Positions 35,893 through 44,190 of a DNA stretch of 57,432 bases are shown here, in pieces. A program made the translations under genes and the position numbers. Numbering within the stretch: the first letter of the stretch is position 1; the number at the start of each line of letters is the position of its first letter. The notes under the pieces are model-generated. The model was not told the DNA's origin. It saw nothing but the letters and a program-made list of their open reading frames with translations, and did no database searches. Origin of the DNA: Dehalococcoidia bacterium (GTDB lineage Bacteria > Chloroflexota > Dehalococcoidia > Lucifugimonadales > UBA3495); the NCBI GenBank assembly GCA_022825745.1, contig JAJDWF010000118.1, positions 1 to 57,432 of the forward strand, given 5' to 3'.

Positions 35893-37113
35893 GTGACCTC
35901 CGTAATTTCCACTCCCCGCATCAGCCGACGACTGCCGTCCCCTGAGCGGCTGACAGCCGGCGGCTGGCTGTCCGCCCAGGATGCGCTGGGACTGGTGGAT
36001 GTTGACGGCGCGGGTATGGGCGAACTTTGCGACGCGGCGGCAGAGTTGCGGGACCGGGGACGGGGCAGAGTCATCACGTTTTCGCCCAAGGTGTTCATTC
36101 CGCTCACTCGCCTGTGCCGCGACTTCTGCGGGTACTGCACCTTCCGGCAATCGCCCGACGAAGCGGATGAGCTGTTCCTGTCGGGCGACGCCGTGTTGTC
36201 CGTAGCCAGGGCCGGCGAACGGCTGGGCTGCACCGAAGCGCTGTTCACGCTGGGAGAACGCCCGGAGCAGCGGTACGCCGAGGCCGGCCAGTGGCTGGAT
36301 GCTAACGGATACCGGACGACGCTGGCCTATCTCTCCGAAATGTGCCGGCGGGTGTTTGAGGAAACGGACCTGCTTCCCCACGGCAATCCGGGCACCATGA
36401 GCCGCCGGGAGCTGGAGGCGTTGCAGCCCACCAACCCGTCGATAGGCATCATGCTGGAAAGTTCCAGCGAACGGCTGTACCAGGCCGGCGGCCCGCACGA
36501 GTTCGCGCCCAGCAAGCGCCCCCGGGTCCGGCTGCGCACCATGGAACTGGCCGGCGAGTTGGGCATCCCGTTCACCACCGGCATCCTGATCGGCATCGGC
36601 GAGACGCGAACCGAGCGCGTGGAATCGCTGCTCGCGATTCGCGATTTGCACCGCCGGTTCGGGCACATCCAGGAAGTCATCGTGCAGAACTTCCGGGCCA
36701 AGGCGGATACGCCCATGGCCGACGTGCCCGACGCTGCCGGCGACGAACTGATGTGGACGACGGCGGTGGCCCGGCTGATCCTGGGCGAGCGAGTCAACAT
36801 CCAGGTGCCGCCCAACCTCAGCGAAGACTACGAACGGTACATCCACGCCGGCATCAACGACTGGGGCGGCGTATCGCCCTTGACCATCGACTACGTGAAT
36901 CCCGAAGCGCCGTGGCCGCAGTTGGCGGAATTGCAGTGGCGCACGGAGGCGGCCGGATACGAACTGCGACCACGACTGCCCGTCTATCCCGAGTATTTTG
37001 CCAACGGATCCGACTGGCCGTTGCCGCCGACGCTGAAAGAAAAACTCCTCCGCCTGACTGACCAGGACGGATACGTGAAAGGGGGAATACAACGCTATGC
37101 CCGGAATGATTGA
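35893..37113 (+). CDS. cofG: FO synthase subunit CofG (radical SAM)
   Basis: CofG with CofH joins 5-amino-6-ribitylamino-uracil and tyrosine into FO, the deazaflavin chromophore of F420. The 406-residue protein has the radical-SAM cluster C-x3-C-x2-C in LCRDFCGYCTF (Cys75, 79, 82), FTLGERPEQR, HGNPGTMS and GILIGIGET. GTG at 35893 is preferred over TTG at 35872 because AGGA lies nine bases upstream; the choice is not certain. The 3' end overlaps cofH by 17 bp. Confidence 0.93.
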   Translation: MTSVISTPRISRRLPSPERLTAGGWLSAQDALGLVDVDGAGMGELCDAAAELRDRGRGRVITFSPKVFIPLTRLCRDFCGYCTFRQSPDEADELFLSGDAVLSVARAGERLGCTEALFTLGERPEQRYAEAGQWLDANGYRTTLAYLSEMCRRVFEETDLLPHGNPGTMSRRELEALQPTNPSIGIMLESSSERLYQAGGPHEFAPSKRPRVRLRTMELAGELGIPFTTGILIGIGETRTERVESLLAIRDLHRRFGHIQEVIVQNFRAKADTPMADVPDAAGDELMWTTAVARLILGERVNIQVPPNLSEDYERYIHAGINDWGGVSPLTIDYVNPEAPWPQLAELQWRTEAAGYELRPRLPVYPEYFANGSDWPLPPTLKEKLLRLTDQDGYVKGGIQRYARND

Positions 37114-38416
37114 CCAAGATACTCCGACCACCCTTGCCGCGCTGATGACCGGAGTGCGGCCGGACGTTGCCGATGTGTTGAACCGGGCGCTGGCCGGCGA
37201 AGACATCACGGTGGCGGAAGCCGACCTGCTGTTTGCAACGGCGGGGGCCGAATTCACCGCTATGACCATGGTGGCCGACGAACTGCGCCGGCGGGCGGTG
37301 GGCGACCTGGTGACCTACGTGGTGAACCGGAACGTTAACTTCACCAACGTGTGCATCAAGCGGTGCGGGTTCTGCGCGTTCAGCCGGGACTTCCGGGAGG
37401 AGGAAGGCTACTTCCTGCCGGTGAGCGAGATTATCCGCCGGGCGAAGGAAGCCCAGGACTACGGCGCTACCGAGGTCTGCATCCAGGCCGGCCTGCCGCC
37501 GCAGATGGAGGGCGACCTGTACATCCGGCTCTGCGAAGCCATCAAGGAAGAGTTGCCCGACATGCACATCCACGGTTTCTCGCCCGAGGAAGTGCTGTAC
37601 GGTTCCGTCCGTTCCCGGTGCAGCATCCGCGAGTACCTGCAAGGCCTGAAGGACGCCGGCGTGGGCAGCCTGCCGGGAACGTCGGCGGAAGTGCTGGACC
37701 AGGAACTGCGGGACATCATCTCGCCGGGCCGCATCACCGTTGACCAGTGGATTGAGGTCATCACCAACGCCCACGACCTGGGCATCCCGACCACCTCGAC
37801 GGTCATGTTCGGACACCGGGAAACCAACGCGCAGATCGTGCGGCACATCGCGCTGCTGCGGGACATCCAGCAGAGCACCGGCGGGTTCACCGAGTTCGTG
37901 CCACTGAGTTTCGTCGCGTCGGAAGCGCCGATGTACTTCAAGCAGACGGTGGAGGGCGTGCGCTCCGGGCCCACAGGCATGGACGTCATCAAGGTACACG
38001 CCATCGCGCGCATCATGCTCAACAACTGGATTCCCAACATCCAGGCGTCGTGGGTGAAAGAGGGCAGCCGCATGTCGCAACTGCTGCTCACTGCCGGCGT
38101 CAACGACCTCGGTGGCACGCTGATCAATGAGAGCATCTCCACGTCGGCGGGGGCCATGCACGGGCAGCTGATGCGTCCGGGCGAGTTCCGGGGCATGATC
38201 CGCGAGGCGGGCCGCACGCCGGCCGAGCGTTACACCACCTACGGGCTGCGCCGCATCTACGGAGATACCGACGAAGTGCTGGACCCGCTGGACCTGGTGG
38301 GTGACAACGTCGAGGAAATTTTCGGTTCCTACAACCAACTGGTGCAGATGGACAGCTATCGTTTCGAGCACCCCCGGCACGAGCGGGAACAGGCCGCGGC
38401 CAATCCCTCGAGCTAG
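37097..38416 (+). CDS. cofH: FO synthase subunit CofH (radical SAM)
   Basis: The 439-residue partner of CofG adds the hydroxybenzyl group from tyrosine. The SAM cluster is C-x3-C-x2-C in NVCIKRCGFCAF (Cys86, 90, 93); ICIQAGLPPQ-type, HIHGFSPEEV, SLPGTSAEVLD and STVMFGHRET are CofH motifs. It is separate from cofG, unlike the fused FbiC of actinobacteria. The start overlaps cofG by 17 bp, and GGGGGA lies about ten bases upstream. Confidence 0.94.
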   Translation: MPGMIDQDTPTTLAALMTGVRPDVADVLNRALAGEDITVAEADLLFATAGAEFTAMTMVADELRRRAVGDLVTYVVNRNVNFTNVCIKRCGFCAFSRDFREEEGYFLPVSEIIRRAKEAQDYGATEVCIQAGLPPQMEGDLYIRLCEAIKEELPDMHIHGFSPEEVLYGSVRSRCSIREYLQGLKDAGVGSLPGTSAEVLDQELRDIISPGRITVDQWIEVITNAHDLGIPTTSTVMFGHRETNAQIVRHIALLRDIQQSTGGFTEFVPLSFVASEAPMYFKQTVEGVRSGPTGMDVIKVHAIARIMLNNWIPNIQASWVKEGSRMSQLLLTAGVNDLGGTLINESISTSAGAMHGQLMRPGEFRGMIREAGRTPAERYTTYGLRRIYGDTDEVLDPLDLVGDNVEEIFGSYNQLVQMDSYRFEHPRHEREQAAANPSS

Positions 38417-38419
38417 TCC

Positions 38420-39373
38420 ATGAGCGGCGCATCGGGGGGAAAGGTGCTGGCCCTGGCCGGCGGTGTCGGCGGGGCCAAGCTGGCGCTGGGTCTGGCCAGG
38501 ATACTGCCGCCGGAGCGGTTGACCATCGTGGTCAACACCGGTGACGATGAGGAGTTCCACGGCCTGCACGTATCACCCGACCTGGACACCATGACCTACA
38601 CCCTGTCGGGCTGGTACAACCGGGAAACCGGCTGGGGCGTCGCCGGCGATTCCTTTGAGACGCTGGCGATGCTGAAACGGTTGGGAGCCGATGCCTGGTT
38701 CAACCTGGGCGACCGCGACTTTGCCATGCACATCCGGCGCACGCAGTTGCTGCGGCAGGGCATGACGCTGTCGCAGGTAACGTCGGAATTGACCGGAAGG
38801 CTGGGCATCGAGCATTGCATCGTGCCCATGAGCGACCAACCGGTGCGGACGGTGCTGGAAACGGATGCAGGCACGCTGTCCATGCAGGAATACTTCGTGA
38901 AACACCGGGCCGGCCCGGCCGTGCGGTCGATTCGGTACGCCGGCGCGGAAAACGCGGAACCGTCGCCCGGATTTGCCGAGGCTTTGCGGTCGGCGGACGC
39001 GATAGTGTTCTGTCCGTCCAACCCGCACCTCAGCGTCGCGCCGATCATGGCGGTGCCGGGCGTGCGGGACGCTATCAGCGGGCATATGGCCTGCCGCGTC
39101 GCGGTGAGCCCCATCGTGGGCGGCGACGCGGTGCGGGGGCCGGCAGGCAAGATCATGGGCGAACTGGGCGCGGAGGTTTCAGCGGCTGGCGTGGCGCGAG
39201 AGTACCGGGGCCTGTGCGACGTGCTGGTGTTGGACACGCAGGACGCCGCGCTTTCGGACACGATACGGTCAGTCGGGATGACGCCTGCGGTCACGAATAC
39301 GATAATGCAGACGGACGACGACAAGATCGCGCTGGCCCGGACGGTATTGCAATTGGTCGAATCGGCGGAGTAA
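38420..39373 (+). CDS. cofD: 2-phospho-L-lactate transferase CofD
   Basis: CofD transfers the phospholactyl-type unit from the activated guanylyl donor to FO, giving F420-0 (or dehydro-F420-0). The 317-residue protein has VLALAGGVGGAKLALGLARI, NTGDDEEFHGLHVSPDLDT, MTYTLSG and the GDRDFAMHIRRT motif, all typical. It starts four bases after cofH; cofC follows after five bases. Confidence 0.95.
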   Translation: MSGASGGKVLALAGGVGGAKLALGLARILPPERLTIVVNTGDDEEFHGLHVSPDLDTMTYTLSGWYNRETGWGVAGDSFETLAMLKRLGADAWFNLGDRDFAMHIRRTQLLRQGMTLSQVTSELTGRLGIEHCIVPMSDQPVRTVLETDAGTLSMQEYFVKHRAGPAVRSIRYAGAENAEPSPGFAEALRSADAIVFCPSNPHLSVAPIMAVPGVRDAISGHMACRVAVSPIVGGDAVRGPAGKIMGELGAEVSAAGVAREYRGLCDVLVLDTQDAALSDTIRSVGMTPAVTNTIMQTDDDKIALARTVLQLVESAE

Positions 39374-39378
39374 ACAGG

Positions 39379-40068
39379 ATGTTGATGGAATCAGGAAACA
39401 ACGCTAACCCATCGGTGCTGCCGGTGGTGCCGATGAAACCGCTGTCCCAGTGCAAAACGCGCCTGGAACGGATCATGGGCCCGCAGGATCGGGAGGATTT
39501 GACCATCGGCATGCTGCGGCGGGTGTTGCTGGCGATCCGGGGCGCCGGCGTGGACCCCTTCTGGGTAATCGGCGGCGACGACCGCATACGCAACCTGTCC
39601 CGGACGCTCGGCGCGGTCTGGATGGAGGACTTGGGCCGGAACCTGAACGACACCATCACCAAGGCCTTTGAAAGCGCCCGGCTGCGGGAGGTTTCAGCCC
39701 TGTATCTGCCGGGCGACCTGCCGTTCATCAGGCCGGCCGACATCCACCAGCTGATCCGCAGCGCGCAGCACCAACATAACATCACGCTGTCGCCGGCGCG
39801 GCGGGACGGCGGCACCAACGCGATACTGGTGCCTTACGACCTGATACCGTACTTCAGGCCCGAACTTGGCAGCAACAGCTTCCGCAAGCACGTGGGCACC
39901 GCGGCGCGCATGGGCGTGTCGGTGGCGTTCTACTACAGCGGCGGCATGGGGTTCGACCTGGACGACGGGTCGGACCTGGACGAATACGAGCACATGGAAC
40001 CTGGACTGCTGGAGCGGCTCATGGGACGGAAACCGGATAACATGAACCGCACGCCGTTGCAATTGTGA
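39379..40068 (+). CDS. cofC: Phosphoenolpyruvate/2-phospho-L-lactate guanylyltransferase CofC (FbiD)
   Basis: A 229-residue nucleotidyltransferase making the guanylyl donor used by CofD. PVVPMKPLSQCKTRLERIMG at the start is the GTP-binding signature; GGDDRIRNLSR, LYLPGDLPFI and PARRDGGTNAILVP complete the fold. Whether it uses 2-phospholactate or phosphoenolpyruvate, as shown for bacterial FbiD, cannot be read here. The ATG at 39379 has GGAG eight bases upstream. A longer open frame overlapping cofD is spurious. No cofE, which adds the glutamate tail, is visible in the window. Confidence 0.9.
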   Translation: MLMESGNNANPSVLPVVPMKPLSQCKTRLERIMGPQDREDLTIGMLRRVLLAIRGAGVDPFWVIGGDDRIRNLSRTLGAVWMEDLGRNLNDTITKAFESARLREVSALYLPGDLPFIRPADIHQLIRSAQHQHNITLSPARRDGGTNAILVPYDLIPYFRPELGSNSFRKHVGTAARMGVSVAFYYSGGMGFDLDDGSDLDEYEHMEPGLLERLMGRKPDNMNRTPLQL

Positions 40069-40082
40069 GCGAGAGGTATACG

Positions 40083-41069
40083 ATGCCAGGGAAGGTACAA
40101 ATCGGCTGTTTGCTGCCCACGCGCGGGCTGCTGCTGGAGGACGACAAGCCGACGGACGCCGAGTCGGTGTTGAAGATGGCGACGTGGGCGGAGGAGGCCG
40201 GCCTCGATTCGGTGTGGGTGGGCGACAGCCTGACGGCTAAGCCCCGCCTGGAGGCCATGACCACGCTGGCCGCCATCGCGGCGCGAACCTCTCGGGTGCG
40301 GCTGGGCACGGCGGTAATGCTGATGGCCTTGCGGCATCCCGTGCTTCTGGCTCAGATGGTGGGCACGGTGGACCTGATTTCCGGCGGCCGGTTGCAGTTG
40401 GGCGTGGGCGTCGGCGGCGCCTTTAACGCCATGCAGCAGGCGGAGTGGCGCAACGCCCAGGTGAACCAGCGCACCCGCGCGCCCCGGCTGGAAGAGATGT
40501 TGCAGGTAATCAAGGGCCTGGGCAAAGAAGAACCGTTCAGCTTCACTGGCCGGCATTTTGAGTTGGACGACGTGGTGATGCAGCCCACGCCGGTGCAGGG
40601 CAGCGGCGTCCCGGTGTACCTGGGCGTGCACTGGCATGGTCGGGGAGACGGCCAGGGAGCGCAGCGGGAGCGGCAGGCGCGACGCGCGGCCCGGCTGGCC
40701 GACGGCATTATCTCCATCTCGGCGACGCCCGATGAGTTCGTGGAATTGAACGAGACGGTTGACGGCTATTGCGCCGAGTACGGCCGGGATCCTGCGGATA
40801 TGTCGTCGGTGATGTACCTCACCGTCAACTTGGACGAGGACGTGGCGCGCGCAGAGGCGGAAGCCGAGGACTGGCTGCTGGGATACTACGGCGCGAATAT
40901 CTGGGGCGACCGCTGGGGGCCATTCGGCGACGCCGAGCGGGTGCGCGAGCGCATCCATGCCTATACTGAGGCGGGGGCCGACCAGGTAGTGGTCCGGTTC
41001 GCTTCGTACCGGCAGGAAGAGCAGATGCAGACGTTCCTGGAGCAGGTCGCGCCCGATTTTGCGCGGTAA
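40083..41069 (+). CDS. Luciferase-like oxidoreductase, probably F420-dependent
   Basis: A 328-residue TIM-barrel protein with MATWAEEAGLDSVWVGDSL near residue 33, VRLGTAVMLMALRHPVLLAQ, SGGRLQLGVGVGGAFNAM and a C-terminal helical region. It follows cofC in the same operon, with GAGAGG six bases before the ATG at 40083, which makes F420 its likely cofactor. It could equally be FMN-dependent. Substrate unknown. Confidence 0.88.
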   Translation: MPGKVQIGCLLPTRGLLLEDDKPTDAESVLKMATWAEEAGLDSVWVGDSLTAKPRLEAMTTLAAIAARTSRVRLGTAVMLMALRHPVLLAQMVGTVDLISGGRLQLGVGVGGAFNAMQQAEWRNAQVNQRTRAPRLEEMLQVIKGLGKEEPFSFTGRHFELDDVVMQPTPVQGSGVPVYLGVHWHGRGDGQGAQRERQARRAARLADGIISISATPDEFVELNETVDGYCAEYGRDPADMSSVMYLTVNLDEDVARAEAEAEDWLLGYYGANIWGDRWGPFGDAERVRERIHAYTEAGADQVVVRFASYRQEEQMQTFLEQVAPDFAR

Positions 41070-41106
41070 AGCAGCTATCCGAAAGCAAACACAACGAGGT
41101 AAATGC

Positions 41107-41880
41107 GTGTACCCGATAGACTTGACCGGCCGCAATGCGGTCATCTTTGGTGTAGCCAACGACCGCAGCATCGCGTGGGCCATCGCCCGCACGCTGGCCG
41201 ATAGCGGCGCCCGCATCGCGTTGACCTACCAGAACGACCGGCTGAAGGACCGGGTGGCGCGGCTGGCGGATACGCTGGACGACGCGGTGATACTGCCGTG
41301 CGACGCATCCGAAGACGGGCAGATTCAAGAGGTCTTTGAGAGTTTGCAGGATCAGATGGGCAGCCTGTCGGTGCTGGTGCACAGCATCGCCTTCGCCAAC
41401 CGGGAGGACCTGTCGGGTCGGCTGGCCGACACTGGCCGCGACGGGTTCCGGCTGGCGCTGGAGATCAGCGCCTTCACCCTGCTGCCCATGGTGAAACACG
41501 CCGCCCCGCTGATGACGGACGGCGGCAGCGTCATCGCCATGACGTTCCACGCATCGAGCCGCGTGTATCCTGGCTATAACGTCATGGGAACCGCCAAGGC
41601 CGCCCTGGAGCACGAGGTGCGTCAACTGGCTCACGAGTACGGCGGCGACGGCATCCGGGTGAACGCGATTTCGGCGGGCCCTATTGACACTCTGGCCGCG
41701 CGTGGGATCAGCGGGTTCCTGGACATGAAACGCACCCACGCCGAGCGTGCCCCGTTGCAGCGCAACATCACCGCGGACGAGGTGGCGAAAACCGCGCTGT
41801 TCCTCAGCAGTGACCTATCGACGGGGGTTACCGGAACAGTGCTGCCGGTGGACGCCGGCTACCACATCATGGCCGTATGA
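41107..41880 (+). CDS. fabI: Enoyl-[acyl-carrier-protein] reductase FabI
   Basis: FabI performs the last, NADH-dependent reduction of each fatty acid elongation cycle. The 257-residue SDR protein has DLTGRNAVIFGVANDRSIAW (nucleotide-binding), ALTYQND, LVHSIAFANRED, and the catalytic YNVMGTAKAALE (Tyr157, Lys164) with Tyr154 ahead of it, the FabI-type Tyr-x6-Lys. GTG at 41107 has GAGG seven bases upstream. It probably ends the cof operon but is functionally unrelated to F420. Confidence 0.94.
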   Translation: MYPIDLTGRNAVIFGVANDRSIAWAIARTLADSGARIALTYQNDRLKDRVARLADTLDDAVILPCDASEDGQIQEVFESLQDQMGSLSVLVHSIAFANREDLSGRLADTGRDGFRLALEISAFTLLPMVKHAAPLMTDGGSVIAMTFHASSRVYPGYNVMGTAKAALEHEVRQLAHEYGGDGIRVNAISAGPIDTLAARGISGFLDMKRTHAERAPLQRNITADEVAKTALFLSSDLSTGVTGTVLPVDAGYHIMAV

Positions 41881-41889
41881 CATAACGAC

Positions 41890-41942
41890 CGTCATTCCTG
41901 GGAAAGAAAGTCCCCCGTACTTGATACGGGGCGGGAATCCAG
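41890..41942. repeat. Composite palindromic repeat between convergent genes
   Basis: An outer ATTCC/GGAAT pairing (CGTCATTCC...CGGGAATCCAG, same family as 15384-15410) encloses a second hairpin, CCCCGTA-CTTGA-TACGGGG (41913-41931, 7-bp stem). It may terminate fabI and the TPR gene, but no T-run is present. Confidence 0.65.
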
Positions 41943-41950
41943 CCGTACGC

Positions 41951-42718
41951 CTAAATCGCTTCCAGTTGGGCCTGGTCGGCGGCGGCTTTGTCGCTTAACC
42001 CCAACTCGTTGTAGGCTTTGGCCCGGTTGGCCCAAGCGTCGCGGTAGCGGGGGTCCAGTGCGATGGCCTTGGTGAACTGGTCCACGGCTTCGCGCACGCG
42101 GCCCTGGTTGAACAGGGTCAATCCGGCTTCCGTCATCGCCGATGCGGTCAACGGCTTGGTGATCTTCATCGGAGCGGCGGAGAATGCCGGCCCCGGGTCG
42201 GGTACTGGCGACGTGGGTTGAGTGGCAGCCGCACCCGCCTCCGCAGTCTGTTCGGCGGCCAGCACTGGATCGACGGTTGGCGTAGCCGCCGGATGCTCTG
42301 CCGCCGGTGCGGACTCGGCGGCGTCTTCAGTAGTTGACGCCATCACGGGTTCCGGCGCGGGCGATGCGTCCGACGTTGCCTCTTCGGTAGCATACGGCCG
42401 GCTCAGTTCCCAGCCGCAGTTGGTGCAGAAATTAGGGCCCGGCTCGTGGGCGTGCTGGCACCGGGGGCAATATACGTTGGGGTCCTCTTCTGCCTCCCCG
42501 TCGACGGCGGGTCGGGCCGGAATGAACACCAAGCCCACCATGGGCGCCATGCACAAGATGGTGAAGGCGTCAGGCAGCGCATCGATCAGATACACCGCGA
42601 TAGCCGGCAAGGCGGCGGCCCCGGCCCATAGCAACATATTGCGGCGCTTCCTGGAGGCCAGCCGAGCGGTCCACAAGACTACGAACAGGACCGACAGAAT
42701 TTGCAGAATTACGTCCAT
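41951..42718 (-). CDS. Membrane protein with zinc ribbon and C-terminal TPR
   Basis: A 255-residue protein. Two or three hydrophobic segments fill residues 1-70. A zinc ribbon CPRCQHAHEPGPNFCTNCGW (Cys84, 87, 98, 101) follows, then an Ala/Pro/Glu-rich linker, and finally a single TPR-like hairpin (AGLTLFNQGRVREAVDQFTK, then RDAWANRAKAYNELG). This layout suggests a membrane-tethered scaffold; no enzymatic function is seen. The ATG at 42718 fits a TATAAT promoter 30 bp upstream; the longer frame to 42859 crosses that promoter and is rejected. Confidence 0.8.
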   Translation of the reverse strand: MDVILQILSVLFVVLWTARLASRKRRNMLLWAGAAALPAIAVYLIDALPDAFTILCMAPMVGLVFIPARPAVDGEAEEDPNVYCPRCQHAHEPGPNFCTNCGWELSRPYATEEATSDASPAPEPVMASTTEDAAESAPAAEHPAATPTVDPVLAAEQTAEAGAAATQPTSPVPDPGPAFSAAPMKITKPLTASAMTEAGLTLFNQGRVREAVDQFTKAIALDPRYRDAWANRAKAYNELGLSDKAAADQAQLEAI

Positions 42719-42748
42719 ACTAACCCGGTATCCGTTGGTACGGATATT

Positions 42749-42778
42749 ATTATAACCGGATAACGCCAACGACGGCAA
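42749..42778 (-). promoter_or_regulatory. Promoter of the zinc ribbon/TPR gene
   Basis: On the minus strand TTGCCG (42773-42778), 18-bp spacer, TATAAT (42749-42754). Confidence 0.55.
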
Positions 42779-42817
42779 ACCTATGCTTGAGCCGATTGCG
42801 CCGTCGCGCCCCACAAA

Positions 42818-42847
42818 TTGACAGTGGTAAAGCGGCGATGCTATCGT
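42818..42847 (+). promoter_or_regulatory. Promoter of the FBP aldolase/phosphatase gene
   Basis: TTGACA (42818-42823), 18-bp spacer and TATCGT (42842-42847) with a TGC extension. The predicted leader is about 80 bases. Confidence 0.55.
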
Positions 42848-42932
42848 ACACTCCGTCAAATTCCAGTGAAACAGCGTTAAAACGCATCGTTCAGTCAGTA
42901 CACCATCCGATGCGATGAGAGGGAGAATTCAG

Positions 42933-44114
42933 ATGGATTTAACGATTTCCGTGCTGAAAGCCGACGTGGGTTCGATTGGCGGACACACCAAGCCGTCGGA
43001 CCGCATGATGGACGCCGTACGGGCCGCCACGGATAGGGCTATCAAGGACGGGTTGCTGATCGACGCATACGTCGGCCATACCGGGGACGACATCTGCATT
43101 ACCAGCACGCACACGCGCGGCGACAACGACGAGCGGGTGCACCAATTCGCCTGGGACTCATTCATCGAGGCCACGGAGATCGCGCGGCAATATGGCCTCT
43201 ACGGGGCCGGCCAGGACCTGCTGGTGGACGCGCCGTCGGGCAACATACGGGGCGCCGGGCCGGCTGTGGCCGAAATCACCTTCGACCATGACCCGGTTAA
43301 AACCAACCCGCTCCGGCCCGCCGAGTCCTTCTTCGTGCTCGCCGCCGACAAGTGCGGGCCGGGCGCGTACAACCTGCCCATGTTCCTGGGATTCGCCGAC
43401 CCCATGTACTGCGCCGGCCTGATGCTGCCGCGCCTGGGCGACGGTTTCACGTTCAACATCATCGACATGGACAACACCGACGGGGACAGCCTCATCTCGC
43501 TGAACGCGCCGGAGGACTACTACAAGATCACCGTGCTGCTGCGGGACAACGAGCGGTTTGCCATCGAGAGCATCGTGTCCCGTTACAGCGGCCAGACGGC
43601 GGCGGCGATCTCGGCGACCCGGCTGCACAACATTGCCGGCAGCTACACCGGCAAGGATGACCCGGTGGCCGTCGTGCGCAACCAGGGCATCTTCCCAGCG
43701 CCGGAAGAGTTGATTTCCCCCTACACCAAGGCCCACTTCATCGGCGGAGACGCGCGGGGCTCGCACGTTATGCCGCTGATGCCGGTGGCGATCAACACGG
43801 CGGTTACGGGCATGTACTGCCTGCCGCTGGTGTCCTGCGTGGGGTTCAGCATCAATGGGGAAGGCAAGTTCGCCGAATCCTCCACCGACTTCTTCGACAA
43901 CCCGGCGTGGGACTACACCCGCCAATTGGCCCAGGAGAAGGGTATCGCCATGCGCTCGCAGGGCTGGTCCGGCGCGGCCATGCTGCCCTACGGGGAGCTG
44001 GAGTACTCCGGCTTCCGGCAGAGCATCGGCGACCTGGTGGCCCGGTTCGCCATCCGCGCCAACGGCCACCAGCCGGCGGAAGCGGAGGCCATGGTCACCG
44101 GCGACAACGATTAG
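42933..44114 (+). CDS. Fructose-1,6-bisphosphate aldolase/phosphatase (archaeal type, class V)
   Basis: A 393-residue bifunctional gluconeogenic enzyme that condenses triose phosphates and dephosphorylates the fructose bisphosphate at one active site. Diagnostic segments are ISVLKADVGSIGGHTKPSD at the N-terminus, GHTGDDICITSTHTRG, GAGQDLLVDAPSGNIRGAGP, FDHDP, ADKCGPGAYNLPMF and the MRSQGW/MLPYGELEYSGF end; Asp and His residues in these bind the Mg ions. It is common in archaea and found in some deep-branching or thermophilic bacteria, including Chloroflexota. GGGAG lies seven bases before the ATG at 42933. Confidence 0.93.
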   Translation: MDLTISVLKADVGSIGGHTKPSDRMMDAVRAATDRAIKDGLLIDAYVGHTGDDICITSTHTRGDNDERVHQFAWDSFIEATEIARQYGLYGAGQDLLVDAPSGNIRGAGPAVAEITFDHDPVKTNPLRPAESFFVLAADKCGPGAYNLPMFLGFADPMYCAGLMLPRLGDGFTFNIIDMDNTDGDSLISLNAPEDYYKITVLLRDNERFAIESIVSRYSGQTAAAISATRLHNIAGSYTGKDDPVAVVRNQGIFPAPEELISPYTKAHFIGGDARGSHVMPLMPVAINTAVTGMYCLPLVSCVGFSINGEGKFAESSTDFFDNPAWDYTRQLAQEKGIAMRSQGWSGAAMLPYGELEYSGFRQSIGDLVARFAIRANGHQPAEAEAMVTGDND

Positions 44115-44131
44115 CCAGTCGCAACATCAAC

Positions 44132-44161
44132 AAAAAACTAGGGCGGGTTTTATACCCGCCC
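44132..44161 (-). terminator. Terminator of the aspS-aminotransferase unit (palindromic repeat)
   Basis: GGGCGGGT-TTTAT-ACCCGCCC, 8-bp perfect stem (44141-44161), followed on the minus strand by TAG and six T. It lies between convergent genes, so it may also slow plus-strand transcription from the aldolase/phosphatase gene. It belongs to the dispersed GTAGGGGCGGG palindrome family. Confidence 0.75.
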
Positions 44162-44190
44162 CTACTTATTGGTGGATGATGCGGTGTCGG

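Noticed and set aside
38815..39378. Upstream extension of the cofC frame
   Set aside because: It overlaps most of cofD in another frame; the CofC domain begins at the ATG at 39379.
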